Source of the DNA: Gautieria morchelliformis
Taxonomy: Eukaryota > Basidiomycota > Agaricomycetes > Gomphales > Gomphaceae
Reading direction: 5' to 3'
Assembly: GCA_015179125.1 (NCBI GenBank)
Contig: WHVA01000021.1
Location: 1-64,000, forward strand
Length of the DNA: 64,000 nt
Shown here: positions 31,712 to 42,454 of the stretch, in pieces
Numbering within the stretch: position 1 is the first letter of the stretch
Layout: each line of letters opens with the position of its first letter
Notes under the pieces: model-generated
Database searches by the model: none
The model's input: only the letters and a program-made list of their open reading frames with translations
What the model was told of the DNA's origin: nothing
Position numbers and translations under genes: made by a program

Positions 31712-33045
31712 CCGACGACAGGTCCGATGGTCCGAACACCTGTCAGGTTTCAACTACATCATTCGCTACCGAGCTGGGCGACTTGGCACAAAGCCTGATG
31801 CATTGACCCATCGGGGCGACGTGTACCTAAAGGGGGGGATGGTGCTTACACATTGGCGAATCCCCACAACTTCCAGTCGATGTTTAAGACCGGGCAACTC
31901 ATTCGCGCCATCATCCTTGACTCTGCATCACTGTTGACATCCATCCAACAGGGCCAGTTGACCGATCCTTTGTCCTCAGCCCACATCACCCGTCTTCAGT
32001 CTCAGTCGATGGCGGTCACCCTTCCGAATGTGAAGCCAGACCCCTGGTCGCTTGGAGAAGACGACAAAACGCTGTTATACAAACAGCGAACATATGTCCC
32101 CGATCATAATGATATTCGCTTGGACATCCTTCTCTCGCTGCATGACCATCAATTAGCAGGCCATCCAGGGATCAGCAAAACGATAAAGAACATTCAGAGA
32201 CAGTATCATTGGCCGAACATGTCCACTTTCGTCACCAATTACATCAGCTCCTGTTCCAAGTGTCACCATGCTAAATCCATTCATCACAAACCCTTCGGTC
32301 CTCTTCGCTTCCTGCCCATCAGCCAACGACCTTGGGATTCGATCTCCATGGACTTCCTCAAGGGACTCCCCCTGTCAGATGGACAAGACATGATCCTCGT
32401 CATTGTTGACAGACTAACGAAGATGGCCCTGTTCATTCCGACATTCTCAGACATTGATTCAGGGGACGTCGCCATGCTCTTCCTTCGCCACGTATTCGCT
32501 AAACACGGTAGTCCCAGCGACATCATCTCCAATCGAGGGAAGCACTTCACATCTCGATTCTGGACCTCGCTCTGTGAAATCCTTGGCATCAAAGGCAACC
32601 TTTCTACAGCATACCACCCTCAAACCGATGGACAGACCAAACGAGTGAACCAAATCCTAGAGCAGTACCTCCGAGTCTACATCAACTACCAGCAGGATGA
32701 CTGGGTCGACCTCCTCCCTCTCGCCGAATTCGCCTACAACAACACAGCCCATTCAGCAACCCAGGTCACCCTTCTTCGCCAACAAGGGCTTCCATCTGAA
32801 GCTCGAAGTATCTCTCACTTCAGTCGCCTCCGAAGATGCTTATCGCCAGTTGGCAGATCTCAAGGACCTTCACCAGTACCTTCAAGATCAAATAAAGAAA
32901 TCAGTTACCCAGTACACTTCAGCCACAACCAGTCACCGCATTCCGATTCCTGAGTTTCAGGTCGGTGACAGAGTATGGCTCAACTCGCGAAATATTCGCA
33001 CAGAAAGGCCTTCGAAGAAACTCGACCACTGAAGACTTGGCCCAT
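31712..33045 (+). pseudogene. Gypsy-4 integrase with two catalytic residues replaced
   Basis: The HHCC finger (HDHQLAGHPGISKT ... CSKCHHAK) and core are clear. The first Asp is kept (ISMDFLKGLP). The second site reads ISNRGKHFTS instead of SDRG, and the third reads TDGQTKRVNQ instead of GQTERVNQ. Both changes are G to A. A frameshift near 32757 moves the C-terminal region (FQVGDRVWLNSRNIRTERPS) to another frame, and a TGA at 33030 interrupts LDH-RLGP. The enzyme is dead. Confidence 0.88.
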
Positions 33046-33380
33046 TGTCAAGATTGGTTTTTAGGCGTTAATATCGTGTGTTAGTGAACACAGCGAATGC
33101 TTGTGCGAATAAGTATGCTGTTCGGCAAAGAGGGTGAACCAATAAATGTTCACAAGATAAGAGGGCTGCCCGAACGGAGCTCGCCCTATCTACAGTTGTA
33201 GCGAAATAGCCCATGACACTTGACGATGTAACGTGCAAGGTGTCTCGGAAAGGGTGTCTAAGTATCGACAATCCTTTCGCCAGCGAAGGTGCTCCTTTGG
33301 AGCCCTTTGCCGACAGCACAGAAAGTAGTTCGAAGGCTAAAGTAACGAAGATGAAGTATGAGGACTCACCAGTGATGCCT
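33046..33380 (-). repeat. 3' LTR-end fragment of the 1.27-kb LTR family
   Basis: It begins (plus strand) TGTCAAGATTGG, as at 30434, and follows that LTR for about 335 bases before stopping at GATGCCT. It lies between truncated Gypsy-4 and the pogo-like element. From 33381 to 33604 I see no gene; the sequence is AT-rich and probably the terminal region of the pogo-like element. Confidence 0.85.
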
Positions 33381-33604
33381 ACAGTTTTCCACCGTCATTT
33401 GAAACAGCAAAAATGGATTTATCACTCATCGTCCCCTGTGCTGTCCTAAATTCTGCAGAAAATCGGATTATATTATAGCACCATATTTTACTGCTGCCTA
33501 TAGGTCTAATCTATCAAATTATAACCAAGGAATGTAATAAATGTGAGCCCCAGTCATGAGGGGACTCAGAGCTCGAAACGGGTATATGAAACACCCGTGG
33601 GAAA

Positions 33605-35741
33605 TCACTCGTCCTCACTCTCATCACTCCCTGAGCCGCTACTCTCGTCCTCTGGATCAACGGCAGTCATTTTGGGGGCGCGCTTCTTCACATAAAGCTT
33701 TGGAGGGGCCGGGATCTTGGTCGCTTTGGTTTAAGCCATCTGGGTTGCCGCTGCTCACTTTTCGCCAGCTCGCTCTCTCTTTGCCAGGCCAGCAACTCGC
33801 CCGCATAAGCTGCTAGTCTGACGCGATTCTCCTCTGCAATTTTGGCCACTTCCTCCTCCCAGTTCTTCTTCGCCTTGACCTGCTCCTTCCATGCCACTTT
33901 CCTCACTTCTTTATCAATCTTCTCCGCCTCTTTAGCTTCTTCATGGTCCTTCACGGCGCTGCGAAATCTAGGATCGGTGAGGAGCCGTGGTAAGTCATCC
34001 CCCATCAGCTTCTCTTCTTTCTTACTTTTGCTTTTCTCTTCTTTTTTGTACAGGTGGTCCCTAAGCCTATTTACGTGTATCCCGGCCAACACAAGTTGGG
34101 TGCGTTCGGTGAGAAGGCGCTCCTTCATCACATTGAGTTCATACTGAGTGTCAGCGAGCTTCATCTGCAATACTGCTGACTGTTCTGTGTCAGGTTCCCA
34201 GGTAAGCATCTCTGACACATCTGTTGGTGCTTCGATGGCTGAGAACGGCACCATTGGAACCTCCAAAGCGGAGTGGATCGGGGATGAGCTCGTCAAGAAA
34301 GATGTTGTTTCATGTGCCTCAAGCACTTCGTTCATCTCCGCTCAGCCAGGAGCCTTGGATCAATGTGGAGGGTGCGTGTCTTCATTGGAGTATAAAAAAC
34401 CGGCACCTTAGGGACTGATTGTGAGGACTCCGAAGCCAGGACCACTCGAATGGAAGGTCCTTCCACCATCGCTCAAACAGGGGATGGGATGGTAGGAAGT
34501 GGGAGTGGAGCCTTTGTTGACGTCTCCTTACTAGGGTCCAGCTTTTCAGGTGAGGTGGCATCAGGATTGAATGGATAAATGCCTGTCTTTGAAAATGCAC
34601 TCTTGACTGTGCTTGGAACGAATGTCCACTTCCACGCAGCTGCGAGAGGGCTGAGAAAATTAGATTTCGTGACCTTCTCTCCTGTTCTCTGTTCAAAATG
34701 AAGGGTCTCTTGAGCCCAATAAGTCTTGAACGCTCCAAAGCAAGCAACATCGAGACCCTGCAAGATGTGCGTTGTGTGTGCGGGATAGCAAATGAGTGAG
34801 ATCTTGTTAGTGATGGCATAATCGAGCACTTCGAGTTTGTAGTGAGAGACATGTCCATCCACGAGAAGGAGGTGAGGCTTTCCGCATGCCTTTGCTCTAG
34901 CCTCATCATCAAACCGTTGGATCCAGAGAAGTCCCAGCTCGCCGTCCATCCAGCCCTTGAGAGAGTAACCAATGCTGAAGACATTGTCGGCATATGTTCA
35001 ACTAAAACAATACGTGACTCACGAAGCCTCAGTAGGGTTCTCCTGTAACCACTTCACTTGATAGTGCTTCCCTTTGAATATCACGATTGGTCTCAACACG
35101 CTGCCATCTGCACAAATTGTTGCAATGACCATTGTATTTTCACGATTAGTCTCTCGCTTCTGATGCTGGATCTTCTTCCCCTTGCCACCTATTACTCCCT
35201 CCTTCTGTGCAACTCCCGACATCAATCCACTCTCATCTCCTCCATATATGTTTTGTGGTTCAAACCCGCCACAATTATCATTCTCCTGCCACAGGACATC
35301 ATAAAACATCTTGATATTGAAGGGATTAGCTGCCTGGCCACGAACTGACTCAAGCGGCCATGACCAATAGGCAGAAAGGCGATCAGCATGCCTCTCATGA
35401 ATGGAACAATGCACCCAATTCACCCCAATGCCAGGGTGGTCCGGGTTTGCTGCTTGTAGGATCTTGTCCGCAATCTCTCGAATCCTCCGAAGGTTCAGTG
35501 GGAAGCCTCTGTTGGCAACTTCAATGGCATAAGTGACAACCACGTCTTCCTGCTCGCGTGTGAGGTGTGCGCTTGTCTCGAAACTGGCATCCTTTGATGC
35601 TCACGTCAACTCTTGCTCGCACCGTCACACTGTGTTATGATCAACATGGATGTGCTTCCCGGTTTTAAGGAAATGTTGTTGCTCAGCAAGTTCAGCAGCC
35701 TGTCGGTAGCCAAATCGCTTTCGAGCCTCATAATGAGATGC
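33605..35741 (-). pseudogene. pogo/Tigger-like DDE_1 transposase, N-terminus cut off
   Basis: Minus-strand frames give a transposase of the Tc1/mariner pogo group. Near 35741 is the end of a helix-turn-helix (RKRFGYRQAAELAEQQHF ... VDHNTV), then NRGFPLNLRRIREIADKIL (CENP-B-type second helix-turn-helix). The DDE_1 catalytic domain shows IYGGDESGLMSG (about 35225), HLLLVDGHVSHYKLEVLDYA (about 34860) and HTTHILQGLDVACFGAFK. The C-terminus is a coiled coil (QLVLAGIHVNRLRDHLYKKE) with an acidic tail ending at 33605. Frames change near 35015, 34400 and 33735, so it is probably a pseudogene unless some changes are introns. The 5' end is removed by an LTR at 35742. Confidence 0.82.
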
Positions 35742-37260
35742 TGTCAAGATTGGTTTTTAGGCGTTAATATCGTGTATTAGTGAACACAGCGAATGCCCGA
35801 ATAACGTGTGGGAATAAGTATACCGTTCGGCGAATAGGTGAACCAATGAATGTTCACAAGGTAAGAGGGTTGCCCGAATGGGGCTCACCCTATCTACAGT
35901 CATAGCGAAATGGCCCGTGGTGCTTGACGATGTAACGTGCAAGGTGTCACGGAAGGGCTGTCTAAGTCTTGACAATCCCTTCGCCGGCGAAGGTGCTCCT
36001 TCGGAGCCCTTCGCCAACAGCACAGAAAGTAGTTCGAAGGCTAAGGTAACGAAGATGAAGTATGTGAACTCACCAGTGATGCCTAAGTCCTCTGCTGGTT
36101 GAAGATAGAAATCTCCAAGAGAAGGCTCAAGACGATGATCACAGCGGGGTCAAGTTTGCACAAGATGGACGACGTATGATAATTGAACTGGAGAATATAC
36201 ATGCGAATGTAAACTACTTATATCGAATGCTCGTATGGCATCAGCAAATAGGAAAGAGGCCGTCGCGAGTCAGGGTTGGATAGGGGTGTGCAGTCATGAT
36301 ACTAAGTAGATGGAATAAACATACAATAGAGTGAGGGAAGGGTATGAACATGAAACGACGGAGAGTAAAGGTGGCGAAGGCATTCATGTACAAAACCATG
36401 TCTTGGGACCCGCATACATGCTACCCTGCATGGACTCTTCGTCTACTGGGTTGATCCCGCACGACCTACGGAAGGGACGTCCTGCGAACACACTTTGGCC
36501 ATATGAACACCCAAAGGGGTTGGATTAAGAAGGTGATGGGGTTAGTGATGAACCATCTTGCCGGGTAAATGGTGTTGATCGTTTTTTGATGGTGTGCCTG
36601 CTGGCGAAATGCGTGAGCAGCGAATAGTGGTTTGGAGAAATGCGAGGAATGGCAAACGGCAATGACATAGGGGAGAAGTGGTTGAAGTGGAGGGCAAAGC
36701 CGAGCGAACATGGGAGAGGAGTGGCGAAAGGGGAAATGGGGGTAACAAGGTCCAGGAAATACACAAGTCATGACAGTCCAATGATAGGAACACCATCAAA
36801 AGAGGGTTGAGCAGAGGAGATGATAGGCCCAGCGATGACTGCTAAGTTAGTTCAGGGACGTCGATCGTGCTTCGACGGCGTGGCCATGGTAGATGGCGCG
36901 AACAGCGAGGATTGGTTGCCGAACACGGCAAGGGCGGTCGGAACGAACACGAAGGTGGAGTGAGAAAATAGGAGAACTGAGCATCTGAGTATGGGCTCTG
37001 AAGGAGCACCTTCGCCAGCGAAGGGACCGTCGAAACTTAGACAGCCCTTCCACGATATCTTGCACGTTACGTCGTCAAGTGCTGCGAGCTATTTCGCTAT
37101 GACTGTAGATAGGGCGAGCCCCGTTCGGGCAACCCTCTTGTTTCGTGAACATTCATTGGTTCACTTATTCGCCGAACGGCATACTTATTCGCACAAGTTA
37201 TTTGGGCATTCGCTGTGTTCACTAATACACGATATTAACGCTTGAAAACCAATCTTGACA
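35742..37260. repeat. Head-to-head LTR pair forming about 265-bp inverted repeats
   Basis: Positions 35742-36995 are a reverse-oriented copy of the 1.27-kb LTR lacking its first ~19 bases. At 36996 it joins, without spacer, the last 265 bases of the same LTR in the forward orientation (CTCTGAAGGAGCACC to CCAATCTTGACA at 37260). Both outer ends are therefore the same LTR end, and positions 35742-36010 and 36996-37260 are inverted repeats. No target duplication is visible: GATGC on the left, CCCTG on the right. Confidence 0.88.
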
Positions 37261-37522
37261 CCCTGGCTGGTCGTGGAGATCACACTACCACACAACTGAC
37301 AAGGGGAAATCCAAAGTATGTATAAATGAACAGAGTATACAAGAGAGGGGATTCTCACCTGACAAGGGGAAATCCAAAGAGAAAAGTCTAAGGACCCCCA
37401 ATGTCAGCGAGCCCGTATTATACTACGCTGCGCAGCCAGGGACAACACTTGGCACCCGCCATCAACCCTGCACCCTTCTGACCTCCATGACCCTTGATCG
37501 ACCCTTGATGCCACCTATTACG
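37261..37522 (+). repeat. Copia-1 3'-region fragment
   Basis: The first 62 bases match the reverse complement of window positions 1-60 with two small differences. The word CTGACAAGGGGAAATCCAAAG occurs twice (about 37296 and 37360). This is a piece of the Copia-1 pol end and beyond, in plus orientation. It lets one see sequence that lies left of the window in Copia-1. Confidence 0.75.
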
Positions 37523-37739
37523 TGAGTTGCTTGATTTCCGACACTGTTCCGAGAGTGGAAGTCGGAAATCGGAGTGGAACTGGCAAGGCGAACAGAACTG
37601 GTGGAAGTTCTCCCAGAAGCGGAATCATTTCCGAAAGCGGAGGTGGAGATGGAATCGGAACTGGGAGTGGAGTCGGAAATGGGGTTGGAACTGGGTGTGG
37701 TGTCGGAACTGGAAATGGAAAACAGGGTGTCCCCTGACA
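37523..37739. repeat. CGGAA-rich block resembling the Gypsy-1 LTR
   Basis: The block is built of GGAA words spaced 6 or 12 bases apart (GTCGGAA, GTGGAA, ATCGGAA, AACTGGAA). Its style matches the Gypsy-1 LTR at 9214-9897, although I could not align the two base by base. It is open in more than one frame because of its repetitive nature; I do not call a gene. Confidence 0.55.
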
Positions 37740-37949
37740 CACACCAGGTAAAGGATGTTGATCGTGTTTGATGGCGTGCCTACTGGTGAATGATACAAGT
37801 AGTGAATAGTCGTTCGGCAAATTCGGCGAAGGGCGAATGAAGCAAACATAGAGGAGGAGTGGTGGAAGGGAAGGGCAAAGTCAAGCGAACATAGAGGAGG
37901 AGGAGTGGAAGGGAAAAATAGGGATAGCTGGGTACAGGAAATAAATGGG
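37740..37949 (-). repeat. Partial LTR of the Gypsy-4 or 1.27-kb family
   Basis: GTAAAGGATGTTGATCGTG and the following purine-rich part (GCGAATGAAGCAAACATAGAGG) match the reverse-oriented LTRs at about 31257-31450 and 36560-36760. An 18-base word GCGAACATAGAGGAGGAG is duplicated inside. Confidence 0.7.
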
Positions 37950-38710
37950 AGTAAGTGGCTCACTGTGCAATGTTCAGTTTTGGGCCAACCATTTCGCAAG
38001 CAGATGAAAATGAATCTCCTGATCGTCCAGGAAGATTTCCAGCATCCCAAGGAGGGTGTGATTTACCCAACTACTGCCACAAAGGACCTTGAGTAGTGGC
38101 AGAAAATTTGTGATCAGCATGCAGGTAGTGTGGATGTAGATTTGAAACCAGGATGTGGGAAGTGTTGAGCTCAGGAATTCATATTAGCATTGTGCCACTG
38201 TATATATCTATGATGCAATACAGGCCTTTGAACTGCATTATTCAGTCCAATGTTTCAGCTTGTACAGTGCCTTTGGAAAAGCTCCAACAGTACCTTAGTT
38301 ACCTGTTTTCTATTGCCTAATCTGAACACTCTGTGAAGCTATGGGATTGCTAGCAAATCCGCTCCCACAAGATGTGTAATCTCGTGGTCAAGACGTTCTC
38401 AACCGCTGCAGTGGACATTCTCCAAATGTTGAGATGTGGCATATGATACCATGAGAATCCCTTTGGTTATACACAGCTACAACATACATGCGACAGGTTT
38501 GAAAAAGCCGGTGCATTTGAAAAGCCCCGGCTAATTTTATCCTTTCTGAGAGGTTCCACACACCACTGGTGTGGACTCCTCCAAACACAGTCAGCCCCAG
38601 GCCATCACAACCTCATTTTCAAACGGCGGTGTAGCGATCAAAAGCAAGACTGACCTCCCACTTATTTTCACTCATCCCCAGCTCAAAGCCTCCTTATTCC
38701 AACATACATC
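37950..38710. other. Unassigned sequence
   Basis: I see no gene I can support. The sequence is probably old transposon remnant plus intergenic DNA. A short minus frame near 37960-38050 has no recognisable domain. Confidence 0.4.
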
Positions 38711-38715
38711 TGTTC

Positions 38716-38835
38716 TGTTGGAATTAGGGCGAGCTCACTGTCGCTTAGTCATGATAGTAAGTGGAGCTACCCGTCCTGTACCTTACACGTTTACTTTAGC
38801 ACCATGCTCAGTAAACACGCGAGCTAATTCCAACA
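38716..38835. repeat. 120-bp LTR-like insertion with 12-bp inverted ends and 5-bp target duplication
   Basis: The unit starts TGTTGGAATTAG and ends CTAATTCCAACA, a perfect 12-bp terminal inverted repeat with TG...CA ends. It is flanked by TGTTC at 38711-38715 and at 38836-38840. Those are hallmarks of LTR integration. At 120 bp it would be a very short solo LTR, of the size used by miniature (TRIM or SMART) retrotransposons. A small MITE with 5-bp duplication is the alternative. Confidence 0.75.
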
Positions 38836-38971
38836 TGTTCCCAATTAAGTAATTAAATTATAAATAAATCCTTCACTGCAACTCCGCTGTCGCGGCTGTG
38901 ACTACACGCGTTACTGCAAACCAGTCACGTGAGAGTCACGGTGCACGAAAACGCGAGCACTGAGATAGTAC

Positions 38972-39814
38972 ATGGGTCCCACCAAACAAGCCCGTCCGCT
39001 ACAAGCAATCTCTCTCAAGGGTTCGTGCGACATCGTCACTGAATTCTTCAAATATGGCGTTAACACGTATGTCATATTCCAAAGCTGGATACATGGATTG
39101 CACTAATGGTACTTTTAGAATTCTGTTTCAGCGGGGCGTATATCCATCTGATGATTTCCACATGGTAAAGAAGTACGGACAGACTGTACTTGTCACTCAG
39201 GATCTGGCTTTGGAAAACTACCTTGATCGGTGTGTGACTAGCGCTTTACATCCGTGGCCACTGTGTTAAACCATTGTGGCCAGTATCCTGATACAAGTCA
39301 ACAGTGAGCCACGACACTGTAAACGACAAACTACCGCTCAATGAACACTTAGAGTGGCTCCTTACCGGCTCCGTGACTCAGCTTGTACTGGCTATCATTG
39401 CCCGGGATACCCGAGTGACATTGGAACGCTGGGTATTTGATATCACTGTAAATGAACCGTCTCCGGGTGGTCCGACAGCGTGTGTGCCTACCTATGGCGG
39501 CTTCTTACGTGACGTGCTTGGCTCACCCCTGACTATCCAGCCCAGTTAAGCCAGAAGCTGAATTCCAATCGGAAATCCGCCGCATCCTTAAACAAATAGT
39601 CTCCAGCGAGACGTTCCTTCCCAACTTCGAAGACCCAACTGTATTCAATATTCTTGCATATACGAAACAGTCGGCGGACGTTCCTGCTGAAGAATGGGTC
39701 GACACAGACCCTATGGCGATCGAAGCAGGGAAGAGTCAACAGGTCAAACTACGGAGTTTCAGCACAGACGTGCATAGGATAGAAGCCATGGTAGCCTATC
39801 GATATGACGAGTAG
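38972..39814 (+). CDS. MAD2: Spindle assembly checkpoint protein MAD2 (HORMA domain)
   Basis: Four exons (38972-39066, 39119-39231, 39305-39466, 39546-39814) give about 212 residues, the usual MAD2 size. Landmarks: ISLKGSCDIVTEFFKYGVNT, ILFQRGVYPSDDF, TLERWVFDITV, EIRRILKQIVSSETFLPNF, VKLRSFSTDVHRIEAMVAYR. The last stretch is the safety-belt end typical of MAD2. Family role: unattached kinetochores load MAD2 onto CDC20 and block the anaphase-promoting complex. The second intron boundary (39232/39304) is uncertain; my model adds a few extra residues (about LSHDTVNDKLP) before NEHLEWLLTGSV. The gene follows the 120-bp insert by 136 bases. Confidence 0.9.
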
Positions 39815-40020
39815 CAAGAGTAGCTTGCCCATGTAAGAGTTCATAACCAACAAGTGTGCCATGGTGCATATTGATCAGTACTGTTACGATAGCTGGTATG
39901 TAGACATGGAGAGATAATGAATGACTGACAGACGTGCTCTGAATATGAACGTGACCTTCCTCATGATTATACATAGTACGTATCCATGGGAGCGCAATGT
40001 TGGGAAACTAAATGACCTTG
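39815..40020. other. Convergent spacer between MAD2 and the Cut8-like gene
   Basis: About 200 bases lie between two stop codons that face each other. They should hold both 3' untranslated regions. I see no clear signal. Confidence 0.4.
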
Positions 40021-41259
40021 CTATAACTCTTCGTCTTCGTCCATATTGACCATAACCCTTCGGCCAACTAGCCATCCGACCTTAGCTACCCATCTATCGC
40101 GGATATTCTTCATACCAGAACCACCCTTGTCCGCAAATTCGTCCAGGCTTCGCTCCCAACCACGGGCCACCTCGCCAGAAAACATGCCGGCTTGCCTGTT
40201 AACTACTTCGTCGACTCGATTAACCCACGCTCCCCATTCCTCAAGAAGACGGGGTGTTATAAGGGGGAAGAGTTCATTTTGGGTGAGATGCGGTTGAGAG
40301 AAGAGTTGAGAAGTAAGTGTGGACAGAAATGTAAACGTCTCAGCCGCAGGCGGCTTGATCGCCGAGACCTGTGGCTGAGACGAGTTGGCGGCTGGTGGCA
40401 AATACGAGAAGTAGGGCAGGTAAGAATAACATGCGGACACAAAATCAGAGATGTGGGGACGTAGGCGCGAGATCACGTATGACTCTCGCATGCCTCCGTG
40501 AGTCAGGCTCGACTGTGATGGCTGAGTTTGCGGTTGAGCGTGACCGAATGATCCGAAGCTTGTGTTCGATGTTCGAGAGGTAAACGGACCACTCCCAAAG
40601 CCAAATGAAGAGGAAGGGATGGATGGAGGCGCTGAGTAAGGATACGCTTCTCGGAGAGTCTTAGAGGCAAGCGCCAAGGCCTCAAGCGCCGTCTCCAACG
40701 TGGGGCGAGGTAGCAGTGACAACACCAATGGTTTTAATCCGGGCTGTTCTCGAAGGAGAGCCATCAAGAGGGGGAGTAAAGACTGCTGTGGAAGTGAAGC
40801 TATAACCGAAAGTCGCTTAGTCCGTTAGGGAGGAGAAAGATAACGGACGTCGTACTGACCAAGTAAGACACCAACGTCAACTTCAGATGATGGTGGTTTG
40901 TTCTCTTTCCCGTGGGATAAGTCTTTGTCATTTCCTCTTGCAGACGCCTCTGTTGCTGCGACGCGTAACCGCTTTGGAGGGCCACGTTTAGGTCGCTCAG
41001 GAGTCGGGCTGCGATCCATAGCATCATCACCACGGCGCCCCCAATCTTCCTCCTCAATCTCTAATCTCCTTTTCTGAGGCCTTGGTGCCACATGATGATA
41101 GTGTGGTGAGTGTGCACCAGGAGAGAGGGCAGACGAGGACTGCGCGGCGACAGCAAGACCGAAACCAAATGTAAGCGGGGACGGAGAATGGGTGACAGGA
41201 CGGGGGTGGAAGTCTAATGGATGGGGTTGAGGGTAAGTCGGTGGATAGATGTTGGCCAT
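40021..41259 (-). CDS. STS1: Cut8/STS1-like tether of the nuclear proteasome
   Basis: Two exons (41259-40860 and 40799-40021) with a 60-bp intron encode about 392 residues. The N-terminus is disordered and carries a basic patch (RPQKRRLEIEEEDW, PKRGPPKRLRV), fitting a nuclear protein. The Cut8 helical bundle starts at LPQQSLLPLLMALLREQPGL and includes LPRPTLETALEALALASKTL, RESYVISRLRPHISDFVSAC and LITPRLLEEWGAWVNRVDEV. Family knowledge: Cut8/Sts1 anchors proteasomes at the nuclear envelope and is itself short-lived. The start is the first Met of the open frame, 128 bases from the divergent small gene at 41388. Confidence 0.87.
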
Positions 41260-41387
41260 GGTATTGGAGGCGTGGGTCGTAAAACTCTAGAACAAGACCC
41301 TCAGTTATTGGTCATTGGTCACGGCGTGACGTGACGGTGGCTGACATATATAAGCATTGATTCGCCTAAATTTTCATTCGTTCCGCC

Positions 41388-41768
41388 ATGACCATCCAAG
41401 GTGAGCTTCGTCTACGTCCTCCCTGCTTTGACGACAATTCCTATGATTTGCAACCGTGAAGCTTACAGCTCATGATCTTCCATCATTATACTCAAGTTTC
41501 TGAGCATTTTCTTCCGTAAATGGTTAATGTTCTTTCGCTGACAACCAGCAGAACTTCTTAGATACATGATGGACAGGTGAGCTACCGCTTCCTTTTGTGA
41601 GCGAAGGATCGAAATATTATAGAGTCAAGCACTGAAACCAGTCTTGTGGACGGTTCTAGAAGAGCATACCATGCTAATTCTGACTTTGCTGCGTCACACT
41701 TGTCCAGCATCCATCCAGCTGACACCTTTATTTTTTCAGATGACTTGTGGTATTTGCGAGTGGAGTGA
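41388..41768 (+). CDS. Candidate small spliced gene, 48 aa, unknown function
   Basis: ATG at 41388 opens a 13-base exon (MTIQ) followed by consensus splice sites. Exons 41388-41400, 41552-41576 and 41660-41768 join to a 48-residue product with QELLRYMMD and a hydrophobic/acidic end (TFIFSDDLWYLRVE). Donors are GTGAGC twice, with acceptors CAGCAG and TTCTAG. A later GTGAGT...AATCAG intron (about 41782-41827) suggests the transcript may run on and the true C-terminus may differ. I do not recognise the family. It starts head to head with the Cut8-like gene. Confidence 0.35.
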
Positions 41769-42454
41769 TTCTGTCAGTCTCTGTGAGTATTTTTTGATTT
41801 TGCTACGGATGATTACTATTTTAATCAGACTCCGAGGGCCTCATCTTTAATGGGGTTCAAAGAGAGACAACGACGTCAATTTTTGAATGACTTGCTCGTT
41901 TCTCAATCGTGTCGTTTGGTTCCGTGCTGACTGAAGTTGTCAGGATTTTTAGGCGACGCTTGCGATAACGGAAGAAGCTGACTGACACCGCCAGTGCGGA
42001 ACGAAGTACACAAGCGGAAATATTATGTATACTTACTGTATTCAACATGTCTGAAATGCAGTTTATACTCGGTGAGAGCGATTTTGAAGCTGGAACGTGC
42101 AGCTCGCGAAAATGCGACACGGTCGCCCACATCCATTCCTGGATATACTCGATTTGGCAACTACTTTAGCGCCGATCCCCACGAAAATTATGGTACATAC
42201 AGTGGTTAAGCTGCGATATTCTAGCTCTCGGAATCTACGGCTTCTAAGGCTTAAAATTACGCCCTACTATTTAGACTGCACGAGGCTTTAGCGTGCCGAC
42301 TTGGCTCGGGGGACCTCCCGAGTGTAGTTTACATTCTTTCTATGCCAGACATGCCGGCAGGCCAGCCGCTCACCAAGCTGGTTACCCGGGTGAGAGGGTG
42401 TTACATAATCATGATGCAACTGGGCCTGAAATGGACTGATTGTGACTTCCATAT
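41769..42454. other. Intergenic region
   Basis: No gene can be supported between the candidate small gene and the hypothetical gene at 42455. A possible extra exon of the small gene ends near 41885. Confidence 0.4.

Larger units (their letters stand above)
27170..33045 (+). mobile_element. Gypsy-4, plus-strand Gypsy element, truncated at both internal 5' and 3' ends
   Basis: A 5' LTR-like segment (27170 to about 27690, beginning TGTCATGACCTG) is followed by protease, reverse transcriptase, RNase H and integrase in Gypsy order. There is no recognisable gag with a zinc knuckle. A solo LTR (30434-31706, reverse orientation) has inserted into RNase H. The 3' end is lost: at 33046 the integrase C-terminus (RPSKKLDH) meets another LTR fragment. 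The copy has several CGA-to-TGA type stops and frameshifts. Confidence 0.9.

Noticed and set aside
35742-37260. A 1.5-kb DNA transposon with long terminal inverted repeats
   Set aside because: The arms are ends of a known LTR from this window, there is no transposase and no target duplication, so LTR rearrangement is simpler.
37574-37771. Open frames of Glu, Ser, Val and Gly in the CGGAA-rich block
   Set aside because: Several frames are open together, as expected for a simple repeat of 6- or 12-base units; no evidence for a protein.
42290-42330. A tRNA-like GC-rich hairpin near GGCTCGGGGGACCTCCCGAG
   Set aside because: I could not find the acceptor, D and T arms with conserved bases, so it is only a local hairpin.
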